The notes under the pieces: model-generated
Told to the model about the DNA's origin: nothing
Database searches by the model: none
Seen by the model: only the letters and a program-made list of their open reading frames with translations
Source: Verrucomicrobiaceae bacterium
GTDB lineage: Bacteria > Verrucomicrobiota > Verrucomicrobiia > Verrucomicrobiales > Akkermansiaceae
Direction of reading: 5' to 3'
NCBI GenBank assembly: GCA_027487435.1
Contig: JAIYDP010000413.1
Location: forward strand, 1-52,237
DNA: 52,237 nucleotides
Shown here: one piece after another, positions 24,930 to 32,938 of the stretch
Position numbering within the stretch: the first letter of the stretch is position 1
How the letters are laid out: each line of letters begins with the position of its first letter
Translations under genes and position numbers: made by a program

Positions 24930-25297
24930 ATCTCCGCGCATGGTTGGCAGATGTGCCATGGGAGATGGTGGTTTGGCAGAACGAGCAACTCTGTAAAGCT
25001 AAACATGCCCATCATGGTCCCACTTCGGAGGGGCACGAGAAGTGTAAAGCCATTTGGGAAATCTCTAGGATGCTACCCATGAGCTTAGATGAGATGGTGG
25101 AGCTGTGCCGTAGGTGCCATCGGCTTGCTCCTTTTACCAACTACAACGGCAACACATTCGCTGCCATTGCTCGTTCTATGATCGAGGTGCTTGAACTGCC
25201 AAGCAACACTGCCTTTCTCGCCCGCAGCCTCGCGGGTCACATCGTCGCCAGAGTCGCCAGCGAAGAAGAGGTGCATGCCCTTCCGCAAGTTCTGTGA
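24926..25297 (+). CDS. hypothetical 123-residue protein
   Basis: A soluble protein rich in Cys, His and Trp. It opens MNLRAWLADVPWEMVVWQNEQ and continues KAKHAHHGPTSEGHEKC and MVELCRRCHRLAPFTNYNG. The second half is helical (NTFAAIARSMIEVLELP, then FLARSLAGHIVARVAS). The CRRCH is in a cytosolic protein without signal peptide, so it is not a haem site; the Cys/His set could bind a metal. It overlaps the preceding small gene by 4 bp. Confidence 0.55.
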   Translation: MNLRAWLADVPWEMVVWQNEQLCKAKHAHHGPTSEGHEKCKAIWEISRMLPMSLDEMVELCRRCHRLAPFTNYNGNTFAAIARSMIEVLELPSNTAFLARSLAGHIVARVASEEEVHALPQVL

Positions 25298-25433
25298 GAG
25301 CCTGATGTGACTTCGGTCAGCAGAGATGCGCTGGATTTCGCGAAGGACGAGTGGGCCAATGGCGGGGTTATATTTCGGATTTCGGCTTGAATTGATGAAC
25401 TGGCGCTGATGCTAACGTGGTTCACATTTCGCA

Positions 25434-26864
25434 TCATGCAGGAATGCCGAGACCTGGGCCAGTGAGGTCTTTGGTGTAGTATTTGCCATCGTGACTGGCG
25501 AAAATTCCAGGAAATTTCTTTTCCCAGCCTTCGTTGGCTATGGGGACATATTGGCGGGCGTTGGATTCGATGGTGGAGACTCCGGGAACATGCGCGGCGA
25601 TGCCGCAGGAGTGAACCAATGACGCACCGGGGCAGGTGAGATCTTGCACGCAGGAAAACATGTCGAATTTTTTCCCTGCAACGGCCATGAGGATGGCGTG
25701 GGATTGGCCTTTGCAGGCTTTGAGGCAGAGTCCAGTATAGCCCATGGAGCGCGCAGCGAGCAAGGTTTCCATGTCGGTGAGCGATTCATCGATGACCACG
25801 GGACGGATCTTGGCGGCGGCGTGCATGGGTTGTGCGGGCGGCGCGAGGATGTTGCGTTGCGTGGGCTGCTCAAGGTAGAGAATGTCTTGCAGTGCTTGGG
25901 GAGAGCGCTCGCCTACCTTTTTGAGGAACTCCATGACGTAGGCGGCATCGGGGCACTTTTCATTGAAATCACAGCAGTATTTCCATTCAACATCGGGGCG
26001 TGTGGCACGCGCTACGCGATCGATTGCAACGGTGCGCGCTACGTCCCATTCGAGGTTTTCTCCTTGGAGCTTGATTTTGATGCGCTGGAGTTTGTCGTAG
26101 CGGATCCACTCGGCGAGAGTCTCGGGCAAGCCATCGTTGATTTTTTCCTTTTGTTCTTCTGGAGTGACGACGTCTAAGCCACCTACGGAATGAAAGAGCC
26201 AAATCCAGTCGTGTGGTTGTTTGGCAAGGAAGGCGGCGGGGTAGAGCCCGGAAAATTCTTTGCCTAGGTAGCGCGAGAGGTCGTAACCCATGCATTCGGC
26301 ATCGTAGGTAGCGTAGCAACTGACGCCGAGGGACTTGCCCATGGCATCATGCAATGCCGCGTCAAAGGCACTGGCGACGACGAGGGTGCAGAGTTTCGGG
26401 ATCGGGGTGGGGAGCTTTTTTTCGCTGCTGATGCGGCGTGCGGCCTCCAGATAAGCCGCTTCGAGTTGGTGATGGATTTCGATGGGGTGAGCGCGTTCGG
26501 AGAAATGAGCCGTGATGTGGCGAATCTCAGCGGCCAGCAATCGCATGGCGTTGAGGGTTTCATCATAGGACATGTCTTTGGACGGGTAGGACCAAATGTT
26601 TCCCATCGGCATGGCTGCGGCGCCGGAGACGACAGTTCCGTCTGCGGCGGTGACTTGCACATCCACGTGAAGCATGGTCACACGATCTACCGCGGTGCCG
26701 CCGAATTTGTAAGGAGCGCGATACTTGTGCTCGATGAAATTCGTTTTTACATCGCGCACGGTGATGCCTTTGTGCGATGGCTTGATGGTAGCCGCAGGGG
26801 CAATGCCGCTACTGAGAATACTACCCATCGCTGCGGAACCGTAGAGAAAATCGCGTCGTTTCAT
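25434..26864 (-). CDS. Tat-exported enolase-superfamily (mandelate racemase/muconate-lactonising-like) enzyme
   Basis: A 476-residue protein beginning with a twin-arginine signal (MKRRDFLYGSAAMG), so probably exported. The superfamily barrel residues can be followed: RIKIKLQG supplies a catalytic Lys, CCDFNEKC a metal Asp, ILYLEQPTQ a metal Glu, VVIDESLTD a third acidic ligand, and GLCLKACKGQSH the second Lys. This matches a dehydratase or racemase of sugar acids. The FAH-type hydrolase gene lies 77 bp upstream in the same direction. Together they could act on sugar-acid breakdown, but one would be exported and the other cytosolic, so the link is uncertain. Confidence 0.78.
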   Translation of the reverse strand: MKRRDFLYGSAAMGSILSSGIAPAATIKPSHKGITVRDVKTNFIEHKYRAPYKFGGTAVDRVTMLHVDVQVTAADGTVVSGAAAMPMGNIWSYPSKDMSYDETLNAMRLLAAEIRHITAHFSERAHPIEIHHQLEAAYLEAARRISSEKKLPTPIPKLCTLVVASAFDAALHDAMGKSLGVSCYATYDAECMGYDLSRYLGKEFSGLYPAAFLAKQPHDWIWLFHSVGGLDVVTPEEQKEKINDGLPETLAEWIRYDKLQRIKIKLQGENLEWDVARTVAIDRVARATRPDVEWKYCCDFNEKCPDAAYVMEFLKKVGERSPQALQDILYLEQPTQRNILAPPAQPMHAAAKIRPVVIDESLTDMETLLAARSMGYTGLCLKACKGQSHAILMAVAGKKFDMFSCVQDLTCPGASLVHSCGIAAHVPGVSTIESNARQYVPIANEGWEKKFPGIFASHDGKYYTKDLTGPGLGIPA

Positions 26865-26941
26865 GGCCTTGAGCGTAGGAGGGGAGGTGATGAGATCAAA
26901 GCAAAATATCTTCGAGCACTTGCGCAGATTTCGCGAAGCGT

Positions 26942-27793
26942 TTAGCCTTGCACGATTCTTTGCCGCATTTCGCCAATGCCTTCAATCCCTTGCTCCACGC
27001 AATCTCCTGGTTGCAAATAGCGAGGTGGTGACATGCCCATCGCTACTCCAGATGGAGTGCCAGTCGCGACCACATCGCCAGGTAACAGGGTCATAAATCG
27101 ACTGATGTAACTGACGATATGAGCTACGGAAAACATCATGTCTCCTGTGTAACCGTTTTGGCGAAACTCTCCATTCACCTTGCACCACAAACGCAAAGCT
27201 TGCGAATCGGGGATTTGATCAGCGGGGATCAGACATGGCCCCATTGGCCCGAAACGGTCGTAGCTTTTTCCTTTCATCCACTGTCCGCCCATGTCCTTTT
27301 GGAAGGCTCGTTCGGAGTAGTCACAAAACACCGAATAGCCTGCCACATACTGTAGTGCCTCCGCATCAGAAATATGTCGCGCCGTTTGCCCGATGACGAC
27401 GGCGAGTTCCACTTCGTAGTCGAGTTTCTCCGATCCAGAAGGCCGTTCCACCTCGTCAAAGGGCCCGCTCCAGCACGTCGTTGCCTTCATGAATAATACC
27501 GGTTCCGTGGGAATGCCCTCGCCTAGTTCTTTCGCGTGATCCAAATAATTTTTCCCAACGCAAACGATTTTCGATGGTCGTGCCACTGGCGCAGCGATGC
27601 GTGCTGTCGGCAAAATCTCCCGCGCGCCTTCACATCCATCTGCCACCCATTGCGCCAAAGATTCCATTCCTCCGGCACCGAAAAATCCCTCATCGTAGTC
27701 GGCAAATTCTTCGCTCGCGTCCAAACGTCTGCCATCGGCCAAAATCACTCCTGGCATTTCACGACCTTCTTCCCCATATCGGATCAATTTCAT
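26942..27793 (-). CDS. fumarylacetoacetate hydrolase (FAH) family protein
   Basis: A 283-residue cytosolic enzyme with FAH-fold motifs: KIVCVGKNYLDHAKELGE, DYEVELAVVIG, FCDYSERAFQKD, KSYDRFGPMGP and GTPSGVAMGMSPPRYLQPGD. The acidic metal ligands in the DYEVEL block are present. Relatives cleave or hydrate diketo sugar acids such as 2,4-diketo-3-deoxy-fuconate. The ATG at 27793 is chosen; the frame extends to 27829 without support. The exported enolase-superfamily gene follows downstream after 77 bp. Confidence 0.88.
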   Translation of the reverse strand: MKLIRYGEEGREMPGVILADGRRLDASEEFADYDEGFFGAGGMESLAQWVADGCEGAREILPTARIAAPVARPSKIVCVGKNYLDHAKELGEGIPTEPVLFMKATTCWSGPFDEVERPSGSEKLDYEVELAVVIGQTARHISDAEALQYVAGYSVFCDYSERAFQKDMGGQWMKGKSYDRFGPMGPCLIPADQIPDSQALRLWCKVNGEFRQNGYTGDMMFSVAHIVSYISRFMTLLPGDVVATGTPSGVAMGMSPPRYLQPGDCVEQGIEGIGEMRQRIVQG

Positions 27794-27854
27794 GCCTCTC
27801 GTTAAACCACATCGCACGGGTTCTAGCAAGCATAATGAATCAACCCTCCGCTTC

Positions 27855-29183
27855 TCATCGCAACTGCCGTAACCCTTGCGCGATGGCCCCGCTCTTCAAA
27901 AAATCGACCGGGCTCTGCGTCTGGCTCTCATCGTCATGGTTGACTAACGCAAAGCCTCGACACGGAATCCCTGCCGCAATCAGCCGACGCAAAAAAATCT
28001 CGCGACTTTCACTCCAGCCATGAAAGACACATAAGCATCCTGTCAGCACTTTGCCATGCTGTAGGATCATGCGCGATAGACCATCGAAGCCCTCTTCGTA
28101 GCCCATTTTCACGGAGGCTAGCGCTTCTAACAAAATCCCCGCTGGCGCTACGCCGCGCCCCGCACTCACCACGGAGTCTCTGTCCCCAAGAAACATCAAA
28201 TCCAACATGCAATCCTCCGTATCCGCCGCACTCGCAAATGATGCCGCTACCGATACCACATCCTCGAACGATTCTTCACTGCCCGCCACGCCAAAGGTAT
28301 CCAACACCAACGCATAGCGAGGAAAGATCATATCCTCCACCTCCTTGACGATCGGACGCCCCGTCTTCGCCCACGACGGCCAGTGCATCATTCGCGGAGA
28401 GTCGCCATTGCGATACTCCCGCAACGACGCAAATTCCCCGCCCTGCCCCGATTGCCGCGATGCCGCATCTTCGCCCACTTGGTAGCGCGACATGCCTAAC
28501 ATCCGCAGCGGCGGCACCGCGAAGCGCTTAGGAAAAACACAGATCCGGTTTTTCGAACAACTCATCCTTTTCGCTCGTTGAAACAAGCCCATCGGATCTG
28601 GTAGTAGCAAACGCACATCATCCATCTCCAGCACCCCGCGCCTCGTCGGTGTGATTGTGCCGATGATTTTTCGCTTCTCCTTCTTGCCTAAGGAAAAAAT
28701 CGCGCTCTCTTCCGATTCAAACAAGGTCCCGCGCTCCACCAACCACAGCCAGCGATAAAAGGCAAAGGTCCGATCAAAAATATTCCGCTGCCCCTCACCT
28801 GGCTCACGCGCATGCAGAAAGCTCTTGAAATCAGGACGAGGATCCGCACAAACCTCACGCACTTTTGCTGCCGACATCGCCCCACCACAGTTTTCTACGA
28901 TGATGCCATACTGAAATGCCACGCCCGCCGTTGCGTTCCCTGCCACCTCGCGTTCCACCATGATTCGCCCACGGCGACTATACGCCCACACTGCGGAAAC
29001 ACCCACCACTCCCATCAGCACTCCGCTCAGTTGATACAGTGGCCGCATCGGACTGCCCATCATCATCACCATTCCCGCCACCAGTGCGATCACCATGCCC
29101 CAGCCCAGCGGCAAGACTCTGCGCGAGAAAAAAAATCGCACCGTCCCTAGCGTCCGATACACCGCATACAACATCCGCTTCAT
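27855..29183 (-). CDS. DUF58 domain membrane protein
   Basis: A 442-residue protein. Two adjoining hydrophobic helices near the N-terminus (GWGMVIALVAGMVMMMG and YQLSGVLMGVVGVSAVWAY) anchor it. The DUF58 signature appears at about residues 265-300: FASLREYRNGDSPRMMHWPSWAKTG. A VWA-like acidic site follows with VLDTFGVAGSEESFEDVV. DUF58 proteins usually accompany MoxR ATPases and transglutaminase-like proteins; none is adjacent here. The ATG at 29183 follows a G-rich stretch (GGGGGCGGG). The role is presumably envelope-related but unproven. Confidence 0.85.
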   Translation of the reverse strand: MKRMLYAVYRTLGTVRFFFSRRVLPLGWGMVIALVAGMVMMMGSPMRPLYQLSGVLMGVVGVSAVWAYSRRGRIMVEREVAGNATAGVAFQYGIIVENCGGAMSAAKVREVCADPRPDFKSFLHAREPGEGQRNIFDRTFAFYRWLWLVERGTLFESEESAIFSLGKKEKRKIIGTITPTRRGVLEMDDVRLLLPDPMGLFQRAKRMSCSKNRICVFPKRFAVPPLRMLGMSRYQVGEDAASRQSGQGGEFASLREYRNGDSPRMMHWPSWAKTGRPIVKEVEDMIFPRYALVLDTFGVAGSEESFEDVVSVAASFASAADTEDCMLDLMFLGDRDSVVSAGRGVAPAGILLEALASVKMGYEEGFDGLSRMILQHGKVLTGCLCVFHGWSESREIFLRRLIAAGIPCRGFALVNHDDESQTQSPVDFLKSGAIAQGLRQLR

Positions 29184-29296
29184 CCCGCCCCCATCCCTAG
29201 CGAAGATCCCCCATCTTAGCAACACCGCAGTACATCTTCTGCATCGTAGTGCACGATTCGAAAAACAATAAAAAAACCCGATGCTTGCGGGACACA

Positions 29297-30337
29297 GTGA
29301 CGAGTGATAGCATCGCGCCCGTGCTGCCTTGGTTTCAACCTGGACTCTTTCCTCTTTACCTCGCCCCTATGGCGGGAGTGACGGACTATGTCTTTCGGCA
29401 GCTCTGCAAAGAACTTGGTGCTGATGTCACTGTGACCGAGTTTGTCTCTGCGGAAGGCATCATGCAGCGCGATGAATACACCAGAAAATACACAGAATTT
29501 TCCGAGCAACAACGCCCCGTGGGAATCCAACTCTTCGGTGCCGACGGCGAGCGCATGGGCGAAGCTGCTCGTAAGATCATCGATTGGAAACAACCCGACT
29601 TCATCGATATCAACTTCGGCTGCCCCGTCAATAAGGTCGTCTCGAAAAATGGCGGCTCTTCTCTCCTGAAAGATTGCCCCGTTCTCGCATCCGTCGCTGC
29701 TGGGGTTGTTCGTGCCGTCAATGGCCAAGTGCCAGTCACTGCCAAAATTCGCATCGGCTGGGATGCCGATAGCATCAATGCCCCTCAGGTCTGCCACATC
29801 CTCGAAGACAGCGGCATTCAAGCCATCGCCATTCACGGCAGAACCCGTGCCCAAAGCTACAGTGGTCTCGCAGACTGGTCGGTCATCGATCAATGTGCCC
29901 GCCAATCCAAGGTTCCGGTCATCGGCAACGGCGACATTCATACAGGCGTCGATGTTGCCATGCGCAAACAGACCACCGCTGTCTCGGGTGTAATGATTGG
30001 CCGTGCCGCCATGCACAATCCCTGGATTTTCCGCGAAGCGAAACACTTTTTGGCTACCGGAGAAATGCCGACACCCACCCCTTTCGAAGAACGATGGGCA
30101 CTCATACTTCGCCACTGCGCACTCGCGGTTACCAGTTCGCGCTACGGCTGCGAACGCCACGCCATTCTTGCCATGCGCGGCAGGCTGATGGCTTACTGCA
30201 GAGGTTTCCCTGGAGCCAAGGAATTGCGCCAAAAACTTACCAAAGTCGAGTCACTCGAGCACGTGCAAACGATAGCTTACGAATCTTCCACCTATGCCCA
30301 GGAGTTGGAACTCGCTCCTTGCTCCCCCACCCCATGA
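29297..30337 (+). CDS. dusB: tRNA-dihydrouridine synthase
   Basis: An FMN enzyme of about 346 residues that reduces uridines in the D-loop of tRNA. The barrel starts LYLAPMAGVTDYVFRQLC. The catalytic cysteine lies in DFIDINFGCPVNKVV, and KIRIGWDAD, AIHGRTRAQSY and VIGNGDI follow in the usual order. No ATG precedes the conserved start, so a GTG is used: 29297 is preferred (GGGA nearby), with 29249 and 29321 as options. The stop overlaps the ATG of the protease lipoprotein gene (ATGA). DusB is the best subtype guess among the Dus groups. Confidence 0.88.
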   Translation: MTSDSIAPVLPWFQPGLFPLYLAPMAGVTDYVFRQLCKELGADVTVTEFVSAEGIMQRDEYTRKYTEFSEQQRPVGIQLFGADGERMGEAARKIIDWKQPDFIDINFGCPVNKVVSKNGGSSLLKDCPVLASVAAGVVRAVNGQVPVTAKIRIGWDADSINAPQVCHILEDSGIQAIAIHGRTRAQSYSGLADWSVIDQCARQSKVPVIGNGDIHTGVDVAMRKQTTAVSGVMIGRAAMHNPWIFREAKHFLATGEMPTPTPFEERWALILRHCALAVTSSRYGCERHAILAMRGRLMAYCRGFPGAKELRQKLTKVESLEHVQTIAYESSTYAQELELAPCSPTP

Positions 30338-31101
30338 AACTCGGCTACATTCCCACGCTCAAGCAATGCGCTTCTCTCATCAGCCTCGGACTGCTGCTGA
30401 GCCAATGCGCATCACCACCCCTGATTCCCGACACGCGCGCTCCAGACATAAACAATCTATCATTTGCCAATGCCCGCGCATGCGCCGTCGTGGTCACGAA
30501 AAATCCCGATTTGCAACCATGGATCAGTCAAGGATTTTCTAAGAATCAAGCTCCCAAAGATGGCGAAGCTGGCACCGCTAGCCCCATCACCAGTGACGGA
30601 TATTTTCTCACTGCGGATCACGTCATTCGCGCTCACAAGGACAGGCACATCCACGTCATGTACGGACGCGGTGCTCAGTTACGCATGGGTAAAGCTCGCG
30701 TCGTCTGGCGGGATACTCTCAGCGATCTCGCTCTCATTCATGCGCCTATCGCGACTCCTCTATTTTACCAATTCGCGCCGCCACAGCGCCCCATCGCAAG
30801 CGGCACCAGCGTTTTCCACGGCGGGCTAAGCACAGGACTGAAACCTCTGTATGGGCAATTGTCTGATACCATCGATGCGCAAAACATCTTCACCTCGCCC
30901 ACACGATTCCGCATGAATATCCCACTCCGCCCTGGCGACAGCGGTGGCCCCATTCTCGATCCTCAATCTCGCCTCATCGGCGTGAATTCTTCCGTGGAGT
31001 TCCTTGTGCCCATGGAAACGCCGATTTTCACCGAATCCCACGGCAGCCGACCAAATATCGCAACTCTGATGAAAACCATCCAGCGCGACCGACGTAGATG
31101 A
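30334..31101 (+). CDS. trypsin-like serine protease lipoprotein
   Basis: A 255-residue protein with a lipoprotein signal (SLGLLLSQC, lipobox Cys). The chymotrypsin-fold triad is visible: His in FLTADHVIRAH, Asp in LSDLALIHAP, and Ser in RPGDSGGPILDP. There is no PDZ domain, so it is shorter than DegP/HtrA proteins. It is predicted to sit in the periplasm attached to a membrane. It overlaps the Dus gene stop by 4 bp and is followed 19 bp later by another small lipoprotein. Confidence 0.82.
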   Translation: MKLGYIPTLKQCASLISLGLLLSQCASPPLIPDTRAPDINNLSFANARACAVVVTKNPDLQPWISQGFSKNQAPKDGEAGTASPITSDGYFLTADHVIRAHKDRHIHVMYGRGAQLRMGKARVVWRDTLSDLALIHAPIATPLFYQFAPPQRPIASGTSVFHGGLSTGLKPLYGQLSDTIDAQNIFTSPTRFRMNIPLRPGDSGGPILDPQSRLIGVNSSVEFLVPMETPIFTESHGSRPNIATLMKTIQRDRRR

Positions 31102-31120
31102 GGCTGTACCCCGCACCATC

Positions 31121-31555
31121 ATGTCACGCTACCCATGCGACTCTGTTCTTGCCCTACTGCTTACCCTACTGCTCGTACAATGCGCGCCATATGGCGCAGC
31201 GTGGAATACGGGACGCACGGACGCTCTGGCAGAGAATCACCTCATGCTGGTGATCGAGCAACCTGAATCTCTCGGCTACAAACGGTTGCGCTACGCCACA
31301 GAACTGCATCCCGAGCTTTCTGACTTTCTCGCGCAAATCGGCAAACCCGATTGCATCGCCGAGACCACCAACGGCGACCGTCATTACATGATCGTCTATC
31401 AAATCGATCAACGTCGCGCCTATTCCTGTCGCACAGATCCCTTCCACTCCAGCGACCCCATGCAAGTCTCTGGCCCTTACCCCATCACCCCAAACGAATA
31501 CAAAACCTTGCGCGACCTAAAAGCCCGCGCCCTCATGGCCAGCGCATCGCAATGA
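31121..31555 (+). CDS. hypothetical small lipoprotein
   Basis: A 144-residue protein with a clear lipoprotein signal (LALLLTLLLVQC). The mature part is polar and holds one probable beta-rich core (KPDCIAETTNGDRHYMIVYQID). No family is recognised. The position right after the protease lipoprotein suggests co-expression, and it might be a partner or substrate of it. The stop is 10 bp from that of the convergent acylphosphatase gene. Confidence 0.7.
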   Translation: MSRYPCDSVLALLLTLLLVQCAPYGAAWNTGRTDALAENHLMLVIEQPESLGYKRLRYATELHPELSDFLAQIGKPDCIAETTNGDRHYMIVYQIDQRRAYSCRTDPFHSSDPMQVSGPYPITPNEYKTLRDLKARALMASASQ

Positions 31556-31565
31556 GGATCGTTGC

Positions 31566-31844
31566 TCAACGTTCGATGCGAAATCCCTTGACTCCTTCTA
31601 GAGGAGGGATCACCTGCGTTAGCATTCCTTGAATGTGATGGGCTACCGCACTTTCTTCGGCCAAATCTTGCAAAAATGCTTCAAGCTCCATCGACGTTTC
31701 TGACATGCATTGCAGCTCGACGGTTCCATCGGGTAAATTTTTCACCCATCCACAAACATCATAGGAGAGTGCGACTTGCTTCGCTACATCGCGAAATCCG
31801 ACACCCTGCACTCTTCCAGAAAATACAATTCGTTTTGCGATCAT
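31566..31844 (-). CDS. acyP: acylphosphatase
   Basis: A 92-residue protein with the complete acylphosphatase signature: RIVFSGRVQGVGFRDVAK with the phosphate-binding Arg, and VCGWVKNLPDGTVELQC with the catalytic Asn. It hydrolyses carboxyl-phosphate bonds in the cytosol. The ATG at 31844 fits the family start; the extra 14 residues upstream are not conserved-looking. Confidence 0.92.
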   Translation of the reverse strand: MIAKRIVFSGRVQGVGFRDVAKQVALSYDVCGWVKNLPDGTVELQCMSETSMELEAFLQDLAEESAVAHHIQGMLTQVIPPLEGVKGFRIER

Positions 31845-32148
31845 GATTGCTGCACTGCTATTCCAGCAAAGCTTGCAATTGTCCAATACCGATTTTTACA
31901 AAATATTTACGCAACTCTGCTGCGATAGAACGCTAGTAGTTTTGACAGATCGTGTTATATAAAAATGTGATGTCATTCATACAGTTTCATTTTTACTTAT
32001 AGAATCTATCTGACGCCCCCACCGCGCGGTCTCCCCCCTCGCGCGGCGGGGACGTTATCATTCATATCATCGCCTACATGCCATGAAGGTAACATTTTCT
32101 TAACAGCATACGTTGTTGATGGGGCGAGAAATATGCCGCAGATGCCTT
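31845..32148. other. intergenic region with a long GC-rich inverted repeat
   Basis: This gap separates acylphosphatase from the methyltransferase. A TTGACA lies near 31941, but no good -10 box follows. The main feature is the GC-rich inverted repeat at 32012-32054, listed separately. Confidence 0.4.
32012..32054. repeat. GC-rich imperfect palindrome
   Basis: The left arm (32013-32028) and right arm (32040-32054) pair over CCCCnCCGCGCG with CGCGCGGnGGGG, one mismatch inside and a few paired bases outside, across an 11-bp loop of pyrimidine-rich sequence. It lies in AT-rich surroundings, so it stands out. No T-run follows, so a standard terminator is unlikely. It resembles a REP-type palindrome. 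Confidence 0.65.
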
Positions 32149-32913
32149 TTACTTGTGTGCTGGTTCGCCTAGGATTTTCGTAATTTTCATCGAACCTGCC
32201 GAGTCATCAGCCTTGTAAGTTCCCCTAACGCTTTTAAGAAATTCATCGGTTGCTTTGCGGCAGCCTCCCCATGCATAATAGTCGTCGAGAATGATGGAGC
32301 CTCCCACAGAAAGCATGGGGTAGATTCGCTGAAGGCACGTCATGACGGGGTCATACCAATCAACGTCGATATGAGCCATGGCAATTGGTTCAGAGATGAC
32401 AAGTGTATCCTGAACAAGGCCTTTGATCAGTTCCAAATCCCCGAGCTTGGGGGAAAGATCGAATGAGGAAAAGTTCCTGAGCACTTTGTTGTAAAGGTCG
32501 TCTTCGTAGCCATAGTACTTGTCTCCACCTAGCCCGGCAGCTTTGCCTTCGCTGATCGATTTGTATCGTTTATGCACGTCCAGAGTATCATTTTCGGAAG
32601 GAGCTGGAATCATGTCGAAAACATCGTAAACCTTGAGACAGCGATCTGATTTTTTGAGTTTTGCTAGGAGAATCGCAGAGCCACCTAATGCGCATCCCGC
32701 TTCGATAACTCCGCCGACGATGCCTGTTTTTTCAATCGTGTGGATGGTCTCGACAAGGCTACTGAGTTTCGCGTTACTTAAGTAGGTGAGGCGTGCGTCC
32801 CTGATTTGCATGATCAATGTACGATCTTCTTCGCTTACCAGCGATAAGTCATCGCCCTTGTATTTCGATCCGAAAAAGAGCAACTTGAGTTTCCTTTTGA
32901 TTTTTTTGAGCAT
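32149..32913 (-). CDS. TylF/MycF-like SAM-dependent methyltransferase
   Basis: A 254-residue protein. The SAM-binding motif is VIEAGCALGGSAILLAKL, followed by the acidic loop KVYDVFDMI. AHIDVDWYDPVMTCLQRIYP and GGSIILDDYYAWGGCRKATDEFL match TylF-type sugar O-methyltransferases and their wider family, which methylate sugars of antibiotics or surface glycans. The start is the ATG at 32913; the much longer frame to 33282 overlaps the BatA-like gene and is rejected. The gap to the BatA stop is 25 bp, so co-transcription is possible. Substrate unknown. Confidence 0.78.
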   Translation of the reverse strand: MLKKIKRKLKLLFFGSKYKGDDLSLVSEEDRTLIMQIRDARLTYLSNAKLSSLVETIHTIEKTGIVGGVIEAGCALGGSAILLAKLKKSDRCLKVYDVFDMIPAPSENDTLDVHKRYKSISEGKAAGLGGDKYYGYEDDLYNKVLRNFSSFDLSPKLGDLELIKGLVQDTLVISEPIAMAHIDVDWYDPVMTCLQRIYPMLSVGGSIILDDYYAWGGCRKATDEFLKSVRGTYKADDSAGSMKITKILGEPAHK

Positions 32914-32938
32914 AACGTTGAGAGAAGCGAGATAGGAG

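Noticed and set aside
24926..25297. CRRCH as a c-type haem site
   Set aside because: The protein has no signal peptide or membrane segment, so haem attachment in the periplasm is not possible.
29893..30333. Long extension of the protease frame into the Dus gene
   Set aside because: The ATG at 30334 begins a clear lipoprotein signal, and the extension overlaps the Dus coding frame.
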